From Gammaproteobacteria bacterium (GTDB lineage: Bacteria > Pseudomonadota > Gammaproteobacteria > Steroidobacterales > Steroidobacteraceae): a DNA stretch of 11,593 nucleotides. Under the pieces are notes generated by a model. The model was given only the letters and a program-made list of their open reading frames with translations. It made no database searches and had not been told where the DNA came from. A program made the position numbers and the translations under genes. The stretch covers positions 1 to 11,593 of the forward strand of contig JAURMS010000260.1 in NCBI GenBank assembly GCA_030830595.1, read 5' to 3'. Shown piece by piece: positions 6,789-11,593 of this stretch. Numbering within the stretch: the stretch's first letter is position 1; every line of letters begins with the position of its first letter.

Positions 6789-8024
6789 ATGGAAGCGAAG
6801 CCGTCTGGACACCGCGACCTGCTGCTGACCGGGGGCAGGCTGGTTACCTGCGAGGACCTGCCGGCTGCGGCGCGGGCGATACCTGACTCGGCAATGGCCA
6901 TCCAGGCAGGCAGGATCGCCTGGACAGGCCGCTCGGATGCCGTGCCGCCACGGTTTATGGGACTCGAGCGGGTGGATGCGGCGGGCGCTTTGGTGACGCC
7001 CGGCCTCATCGACTGCCACACCCACCTGGTTTTTGCCGGCGATCGCAGCACCGAACTACAGCGACGGCTGGCCGGCGAGAGTTACGCGTCGATCGCTGCG
7101 AGCGGCGGTGGGATCCTCTCTACGGTGGCGGCGACGCGCGCCGCCGGTGAGTCGAGGTTGCTCGAACTTGCCACGCTCCGGGCACAGGCGTTGATGGCAG
7201 AGGGGGTGACCACCATCGAAATCAAGTCTGGCTACGGGCTTGATCTCGACAGCGAGCTCCAGATACTTCGGGTCGCACGCCGCTTGACCGCCCTGCTGGG
7301 CATTGGCGTACACACCACACTGCTGGCCGCCCATGCAGTGCCTCCCGAATTTGCGGGCCGGGCCGACGACTACCTCGACCACGTTCGTGAACTGATCCTG
7401 CCAGCAGCTGTGGAGTCCGGACTGGCTGATTCAGTCGACGCCTTCTGCGAAACGATCGCCTTCTCATCCGTGCAGGTGCGCCGATTGTTCGATGCAGCCA
7501 GCAGCGCAGGCCTGCGCGTCCGCCTGCATGCCGACCAACTCTCGGATACCGGCAGCGCAAGCCTCGCGGCAGACTATCAGGCGCTGTCTGCAGACCATCT
7601 CGAATACAGCAGCGAAGAGGGCGTCGCCGCACTGGCCGCGGCCGGGAGCGTAGCCGTCCTCCTGCCGGGGGCGTATTACTACCTGCAGGAGACCCGTCGG
7701 CCACCCATAGAGTCGTTCCGCAGGCATCGGGTCCCCATAGCCGTGGCCAGCGACTACAACCCGGGCAGCAGCCCGCTGCTCTCGCTCAGGCTGGCCATGA
7801 ACATGGCCTGCCTGCTGTTCGGGTTGACGCCGGCAGAAGCCCTGTTGGGGGTGACCCGCCACGCTGCCCTCGCCCTTGGGATCGCCGATGGCGGTCAACT
7901 GGTGGCAGGTGCGCCGGCGGATTTCGTCATCTGGTCAGACGGCGAGGATCCGGCAGCATTGTGCACCAGTGTCGGGGAGATCCGGCCCCGGGCGCTCTAT
8001 CGGGCGGGCTTGCGCATTGCCTGA
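6789..8024 (+). CDS. hutI: Imidazolonepropionase
   Basis: This metal-dependent amidohydrolase opens 4-imidazolone-5-propionate to N-formimidoyl-L-glutamate, the third step of histidine breakdown. The protein has 411 residues, normal for the family. Seen are the metal-binding HxH in GLIDCHTHLVFAG (His77, His79), SGGGILSTV (about 105-113), EIKSGYGLD (144-152), AAHAVP (His182), LHADQLSDTG (His247), ADHLEY (His270) and ASDYNPGSSP (Asp322), in the expected order for the TIM-barrel fold. The ATG lies within CCATGG, 25 bp from the hutU start on the other strand. A GAGGA is 15 nt upstream, too far for a normal ribosome-binding site, so the transcript may be leaderless or poorly led. The gene stands alone on this strand, and its last 28 bp overlap the end of convergent hutG. 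Confidence 0.97.
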   Translation: MEAKPSGHRDLLLTGGRLVTCEDLPAAARAIPDSAMAIQAGRIAWTGRSDAVPPRFMGLERVDAAGALVTPGLIDCHTHLVFAGDRSTELQRRLAGESYASIAASGGGILSTVAATRAAGESRLLELATLRAQALMAEGVTTIEIKSGYGLDLDSELQILRVARRLTALLGIGVHTTLLAAHAVPPEFAGRADDYLDHVRELILPAAVESGLADSVDAFCETIAFSSVQVRRLFDAASSAGLRVRLHADQLSDTGSASLAADYQALSADHLEYSSEEGVAALAAAGSVAVLLPGAYYYLQETRRPPIESFRRHRVPIAVASDYNPGSSPLLSLRLAMNMACLLFGLTPAEALLGVTRHAALALGIADGGQLVAGAPADFVIWSDGEDPAALCTSVGEIRPRALYRAGLRIA

Positions 8025-8929
8025 CAATGGCCTTCAGCCATGCGTGCTGCCAATCGCGCAGCCAGCCTGGAGGTGCGCCCATCGGGGTCGAACGGTGGAC
8101 TCAATTCCGCGATATCGGCGATTCGACACTTGCCGCTGTCCAGGATGGGGTCGATCAGGGCCTCGACCAACTCTGGCGCTACGCCGAGCGCGGCAGGCGC
8201 ACTGACGCCGGGTGCCGCGGAGGCTGGAAAGACGTCCAGGCACACGCTCAGATGCACATGATCGGCGCGCGTCAGCAAGGTCTCGATAGTTGGCAAGGCT
8301 GCCGCAACACCCCTCCTATGCAGGGCCTCGTCGCTGATCCACTCTGCCCCAAGCTGCCTGGCGCGCACATACAAGCCGGACAGGTTTGCATAACGACTGG
8401 CCCCGATGCACAAGTAATGCACCGGGCGTCCAACCTGTGCCGCGGACTCCAGGATCTGCCTGAATCCCGTGCCGCTGTTGGCCTCGGTATCACCTCGCAG
8501 GTCGAGATGAGCATCGAAATTGATGACGGCGACGACGCCCTCCGGACAGCCATGATCCAAACCGCGCCACGAGGGCCAAGCCACTTCATGTCCGCCTCCA
8601 AGGGCCAGTACCAGCCGGCCCGGGTGCACGGCGGCCGCCACGCGCTCGGCGTGCAAGGCCTGAGCAGCTTCAAGGTCGTCTTCACAGACGACGTCGCCAA
8701 GGTCTTCTACCTTCTCGACCGCGTGCGCCGGGAGGTTCGCAAGGGCCTCGCGCAAGGCGGCAGGCCCGAGCCTTGCGCCCGCGCGACCACGATTGCGCCG
8801 CACCCCGGCATCGCTGGCGAAGCCGGTCAGCACCACGGGCGCGGTGACCTCCCCGACGCAACGTACCAAGTGGTGCCAGCGCTTGCCCGACTCGGACGTA
8901 TCTTCCCGGCCCTGCCAGAGTCCGGCCAT
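7997..8929 (-). CDS. hutG: Formimidoylglutamase (arginase-fold ureohydrolase)
   Basis: This predicted binuclear Mn enzyme hydrolyses N-formimidoyl-L-glutamate to glutamate and formamide, the last step of the pathway encoded here. From the chosen start it has 310 residues. Metal ligand motifs are GGGHE (His114) and NFDAHLDLR (Asp139, His141, Asp143). Third is SVCLDVFPASAAPGVSAPA, where Asp232 is present but the preceding position, normally the metal-bridging Asp, is Cys230. APGVSAPAALG and ELSPPFDPDGRTSRLAA are typical of formimidoylglutamases rather than arginases. The ORF is open to 9064, but ATG at 8929 (MAGLWQGRED) matches the family N-terminus and avoids overlapping the upstream gene, leaving a 19-bp gap. 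It is the last gene of a five-gene minus-strand run, apart from the other hut genes by strand. Its 3' end overlaps hutI by 28 bp. Confidence 0.92.
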   Translation of the reverse strand: MAGLWQGREDTSESGKRWHHLVRCVGEVTAPVVLTGFASDAGVRRNRGRAGARLGPAALREALANLPAHAVEKVEDLGDVVCEDDLEAAQALHAERVAAAVHPGRLVLALGGGHEVAWPSWRGLDHGCPEGVVAVINFDAHLDLRGDTEANSGTGFRQILESAAQVGRPVHYLCIGASRYANLSGLYVRARQLGAEWISDEALHRRGVAAALPTIETLLTRADHVHLSVCLDVFPASAAPGVSAPAALGVAPELVEALIDPILDSGKCRIADIAELSPPFDPDGRTSRLAARLAARMAEGHCQAMRKPAR

Positions 8930-8948
8930 TGCCTCTTCAGCCACCGGC

Positions 8949-9236
8949 TCAGCCCTCTCCGTCAGTCGGTGGGGGGCGCCGCCACCAGCGCCACCTGGCA
9001 GCCTCGGTGACCATGCCGTTGGCGGACTCGCGTACCCGCAGCAGCCAGCGACGTGCAAAGGCAAATTCGAGGCCCAGGATGCCCAGCCCCAGCGGAATCA
9101 CCAGCAGACCGGGACCCGGCAGCACCAGCATGGCAACCCCGAGCAGGCAGACCGTGCCGCCGATCAAGGCGATGACCAGGCGTCGTGCCCATTTATAGGT
9201 GAGCGTGCTCGTCGAGCGCAGCAGGCCGAGGATCAA
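8949..9236 (-). CDS. PGPGW-type small transmembrane protein
   Basis: This 95-residue membrane protein has two hydrophobic segments, about residues 19-39 and 44-58, flanking LVLPGPGLLVIPLGLGILGLEFAFARRWL. That is the signature of the PGPGW (TIGR02611-like) family, although Leu replaces the Trp after PGPG here. The C-terminal tail is basic and Trp-rich, then acidic, and probably cytoplasmic. Function is unknown for the family. The start is TTG at 9236: no Met lies before the membrane segments, and a good ribosome-binding site (GAGGGA) sits 7 nt upstream. Only 3 bp separate it from the upstream NTF2-like gene, and 19 bp from hutG downstream, so it sits inside an operon. Confidence 0.83.
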   Translation of the reverse strand: MILGLLRSTSTLTYKWARRLVIALIGGTVCLLGVAMLVLPGPGLLVIPLGLGILGLEFAFARRWLLRVRESANGMVTEAARWRWWRRPPPTDGEG

Positions 9237-9239
9237 GCT

Positions 9240-9626
9240 TCAGTCCCTCAGGACGCAGACCGCCACCCGCCAGGCCGGGCCATCCCGCACGACCAGGCAG
9301 GCCGCACGGACCTCGTCGATCACCTGACCAGCCGAGCCCTCGCGCGAGAAGCGGGCATCCACCCAGACCGTGTCACGGCCCTCGGCACGTGCCGACAATT
9401 CCAGCAACCTGCCACCGATCATGCCGCGCGCCAGCGCCTCCCGCTGGTACTCCTGGTTGGCGGCGATACATGTTTCAGGGTCGGCCATGGCCCACCAACG
9501 GCCAAGCGAATACACGCAGGCCGGGTACACCCATTGTTCAGCGTAGACCGCGGAGTCGCCCCGCAGGTAAGCATCGAAATACGACCTGATACGGTCCTGG
9601 GCTGCTTCGAGATCCGCTGCGTCCAT
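9240..9626 (-). CDS. NTF2-like / SnoaL-like small protein
   Basis: This is a soluble protein of 128 residues without signal peptide or membrane segment. The N-terminal helix pattern (IRSYFDAYLRGD---Y---WVYPACVYSLG-WWAM) followed by alternating beta strands (RLLELSARAEGRDTVWVDARFSRE; AACLVVRDGPAWRVAVCVL) resembles the NTF2-like cone fold of SnoaL/DUF4440-type proteins. No catalytic residues can be assigned, and members range from enzymes to binding domains. The ATG at 9626 is the only reasonable start, 9 bp after the stop of the alpha/beta hydrolase. No clear ribosome-binding site is present, suggesting expression by read-through from the upstream gene. The fold call is from the sequence pattern only and is less secure than its status as a gene. 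Confidence 0.7.
   Translation of the reverse strand: MDAADLEAAQDRIRSYFDAYLRGDSAVYAEQWVYPACVYSLGRWWAMADPETCIAANQEYQREALARGMIGGRLLELSARAEGRDTVWVDARFSREGSAGQVIDEVRAACLVVRDGPAWRVAVCVLRD
9244..9249 (-). promoter_or_regulatory. Ribosome-binding site supporting a TTG start
   Basis: GAGGGA on the minus strand ends 7 nt before TTG at 9236-9234. It lies inside the last codons of the upstream NTF2-like gene. It is the best argument that the PGPGW protein begins with TTG. Confidence 0.6.
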
Positions 9627-9635
9627 GCGCTGATT

Positions 9636-10541
9636 CTAACGCTGCGCCGGTGACTGGACGATGTCTTCCATGAGGAAGTGCTCGACCACCGCCGCCACCC
9701 GGGCGGGATCCTCATGGTGCAGCATGTGGCCGACCCCTTCGATGACTTCCTGGCGGACTTCGGGCATGGCCGCTGCCAATCCAGCGATCGTGCCCTCGTC
9801 CCCCAGATGGCCGAGGTACTCGCTCTCGGAGGCAAGGACCAGGAGTGAGGGGGCCTCGATCCGCGCCCAGCAGGCCTTGGCATCCTCACGCTGGTAACGA
9901 TAAGGGTTGACCCGCTTGTGGGCCGGGTCCGCACGCATCACCACGCCTCCCGATGAGTCCTCGGTAGCCCAGGCCCGGGCAATGAATGCGGCACGCTCCG
10001 CCCCGAGCCTCGGGTTGCGGCCCGCGAGGAAGTGGGCTAGGTGCGCATGATCCCGGAACTGTCCAAACGGGCTGGGCTCGCGCAACTGCCGGAGCCAGCG
10101 TGCCATGCGCTCAGGGCTGTCCTCGGGCCGGCTGGGCGGAAGGCCGAAGCCCTCCAGGCTGACCAATCGGCGCACTTTCCCGGGGTGGATGCCTGCATAG
10201 AGCATGGCCACATGTCCACCCATGCTGTGCCCGATCAGTCGCCCCGGTCCCGCCGGACAGGCCACATCAAGCACGACATCGAGGTCGGCCAGGTAATCCG
10301 GGAACCAGTAACCGCCGGGCGCCCATTCCGTCTGTCCAAAGCCGCGCCAGTCGAAGGCGAGGATTGACCAGTCTTCCTGCAAGGCGTCGACCAGGAACTG
10401 AAACGTATCGGCCGTATCGGCCCAGCCGTGCAGCAGGATGAGCGGATCGTCGGCAACCGGACCCCAGCGGAGGAATCGGTGACGCAGTCCCCTGACATCC
10501 ACCCATTCAGTACGGGGAAGCCGTCGGGGAACGTAGCTCAT
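9636..10541 (-). CDS. Alpha/beta hydrolase
   Basis: This 301-residue cytoplasmic protein has the alpha/beta-hydrolase fold. LILLHGWADTADTF (about 34-47) supplies the oxyanion-hole HGW. FDWRGFGQTEW is the usual second strand and loop. GHSMGG places the nucleophile Ser106, and GVGHMLHHEDP places the catalytic His272. The acid is expected just after LLVLASESEYLG, where glutamates 239 and 241 stand instead of the common Asp, so the acid residue is uncertain. A cap region lies around residues 130-225. The substrate cannot be told; carboxylesters, lactones or C-C bonds are all possible. Its ATG overlaps the stop of the dGTPase-like gene by 4 bp (ATGA), so it is translationally coupled. The NTF2-like gene follows after 9 bp. 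Confidence 0.9.
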   Translation of the reverse strand: MSYVPRRLPRTEWVDVRGLRHRFLRWGPVADDPLILLHGWADTADTFQFLVDALQEDWSILAFDWRGFGQTEWAPGGYWFPDYLADLDVVLDVACPAGPGRLIGHSMGGHVAMLYAGIHPGKVRRLVSLEGFGLPPSRPEDSPERMARWLRQLREPSPFGQFRDHAHLAHFLAGRNPRLGAERAAFIARAWATEDSSGGVVMRADPAHKRVNPYRYQREDAKACWARIEAPSLLVLASESEYLGHLGDEGTIAGLAAAMPEVRQEVIEGVGHMLHHEDPARVAAVVEHFLMEDIVQSPAQR

Positions 10542-11593
10542 CCGTCACTGATCCGAGCGTGCTCGAGGAACGCGTAACGGTCAGTCATACCGGCAATGTA
10601 ATCGGCGACGGCCCGGGCGCGGCCGGCCTCGCCCTGCGCTGCCTCCATGTTCCGCGCAACATCGCGATGAGCCTCCGGCATCAGGCCCGGATCGCGCATG
10701 AAACCCTCGAAGAGTTCCTGCAGCGTACGGACGGCGCCTGCGCGCATGCCCACGACATGCTCATGCTCATAGACCTGGCGACGCAGGAAACGCTTCAGCT
10801 CCTGGTGCTCCTCACCCCGCTCCGGCGAGAACCCAACCATGGGTCGCGGATAGGCGCGCACGTCATCAATGGTGGCGGGTCGCGCCTCGGCAATCCTGTG
10901 CCTCGTCTCTTCGATGAGGTCCGTCACCACCTCATGAATCATGCGGCGGATGGTCTCGTGAATGATTCTGCGCCCCTGGACGCCAGGATAAACCGCCAGC
11001 ACCGCCTCATGGTGGCGCCTGAACAGTGCCACCTCCAGCAGTTCCTCGACCTTGATCAGCCCAGCGCGCAGGCCGTCATCGACGTCATGATTGTTGTAGG
11101 CGATGGCATCAGCAAGGTTGGCAAGCTGCGCTTCCAACCCAGGCTGTCTGCGCTCTAGGAAACGCTGGCCCACGTCACCCAGCCTGCGGGCATTAGCCTG
11201 CGAGCAATGCTTCAGAATGCCTTCTCGGGTTTCGAAGCACAGGTTCAAGCCATTGAAGCTGGCATAACGCTCCTCGAGCTCATCGACCACGCGCAGGGAT
11301 TGTAGGTTGTGTTCGAAGCCGCCATAGGGTCGCATGCACTCATTCAAGGCATCCTGCCCAGCGTGCCCGAAGGGTGTATGCCCCAGGTCGTGTGCCAGGC
11401 AGATCGCCTCCGTAAGCGGCTCGGACAACTGAAGCACCCGGGCCACGGTGCGACCGATCTGGGCGACCTCCAGGGAGTGCGTCAGGCGGGTCCGGAACAG
11501 GTCTCCCTCGTGATTGACGAACACCTGCGTCTTGTAGACCAGGCGGCGGAAGGCATTGCTGTGAATGATCCGGTCGCGGTCGCGCTGGAACTC
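10538..11593 (-). CDS. dgt: dGTPase-like HD-domain triphosphohydrolase (5' end outside window)
   Basis: This metal-dependent HD-superfamily enzyme would hydrolyse dGTP or other dNTPs to the nucleoside and triphosphate. The frame is open to the right edge (351 codons seen), and about 20-30 N-terminal residues are probably missing. The first visible residues, EFQRDRDRIIHSNAFRRL, and then YKTQV, RTRLTHSLEV (His39 of the fragment), LAHDLGHTPFGHAG (His68-Asp69) and LADAIAYNNHD (Asp162) are the conserved HD-domain blocks of the dGTPase family, with all expected ligands present. The internal GTG at 11524 cannot be the start because it cuts into the conserved block. The length fits the shorter (type 2, about 380 residue) dGTPase-like group rather than the E. 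coli Dgt form. It appears to head, or lie near the head of, the minus-strand run ending in hutG. Confidence 0.93.
   Translation of the reverse strand, partial: EFQRDRDRIIHSNAFRRLVYKTQVFVNHEGDLFRTRLTHSLEVAQIGRTVARVLQLSEPLTEAICLAHDLGHTPFGHAGQDALNECMRPYGGFEHNLQSLRVVDELEERYASFNGLNLCFETREGILKHCSQANARRLGDVGQRFLERRQPGLEAQLANLADAIAYNNHDVDDGLRAGLIKVEELLEVALFRRHHEAVLAVYPGVQGRRIIHETIRRMIHEVVTDLIEETRHRIAEARPATIDDVRAYPRPMVGFSPERGEEHQELKRFLRRQVYEHEHVVGMRAGAVRTLQELFEGFMRDPGLMPEAHRDVARNMEAAQGEAGRARAVADYIAGMTDRYAFLEHARISDG

Noticed and set aside
6764..7051. N-terminal extension of hutU (96 extra codons)
   Set aside because: The extension is antisense to hutI, has no urocanase similarity, and would make the protein far longer than the usual 550-560 residues.
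7961..9010. Plus-strand open frame (349 codons) opposite hutG
   Set aside because: It is the mirror of the formimidoylglutamase frame, with low-complexity composition and no family motif; hutG shows all its motifs on the other strand.
8930..9064. N-terminal extension of hutG (45 extra codons)
   Set aside because: It would overlap the PGPGW gene deeply, and the family N-terminus (WQGR) begins right after the ATG at 8929.
10235..10506. Small minus-strand frames inside the alpha/beta hydrolase gene
   Set aside because: They are out-of-frame shadows of a gene with intact catalytic motifs, and neither has a ribosome-binding site or family similarity.
1..11593. Mobile element, CRISPR array, tRNA/rRNA or phage-defence system
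   Set aside because: No transposase, integrase, direct-repeat array, attachment site or RNA gene pattern was seen. Codon use and GC richness look even across the window.

Overview
The window is a gene-dense, GC-rich stretch of bacterial chromosome with no mobile element, RNA gene, CRISPR array or long non-coding gap. The largest non-coding gap is about 90-105 bp, just upstream of position 1755. The proteins look proteobacterial, most likely from a GC-rich gammaproteobacterium. This rests on the presence of a kynureninase, a complete hut pathway using an arginase-fold formimidoylglutamase, a dGTPase-like HD hydrolase, DUF3429 and PGPGW proteins. The assignment is by eye and is tentative.

Layout from left to right. 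The 3' part of kynureninase (kynU, +) enters from the left edge. It abuts a convergent two-gene unit on the minus strand: a DUF3429 membrane protein followed by a MOSC-domain protein, overlapping by 4 bp. Next comes a plus-strand pair from its own recognisable promoter: a secreted six-Asp-box (BNR) beta-propeller with a CPCC motif, coupled by a GTGA overlap to an exported TlpA-like thioredoxin. Then comes the histidine-utilisation cluster: hutU-hutH on the minus strand (4-bp overlap), hutI divergent from hutU with only 25 bp between start codons, and hutG convergent with hutI. hutG is the last gene of a tightly packed minus-strand run: dgt-like dGTPase (partial at the right edge), alpha/beta hydrolase, NTF2-like protein, PGPGW membrane protein, hutG.

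Together HutH, HutU, HutI and HutG convert histidine to urocanate, then imidazolonepropionate, then N-formimidoylglutamate, then glutamate plus formamide. The whole degradative pathway is therefore encoded here, but split over three transcription units. I see no regulator (HutC-like), HutD or histidine transporter in the window. With kynureninase, the region has a flavour of amino-acid catabolism.

All three convergent junctions abut or overlap (0, 20 and 28 bp), which leaves no room for ordinary intrinsic terminators between genes. Most of the window is ordinary chromosome. The items most worth a second look are the CPCC propeller/thioredoxin pair, a Cys in place of a metal-bridging Asp in HutG, and the minimal hutU/hutI divergent start region.
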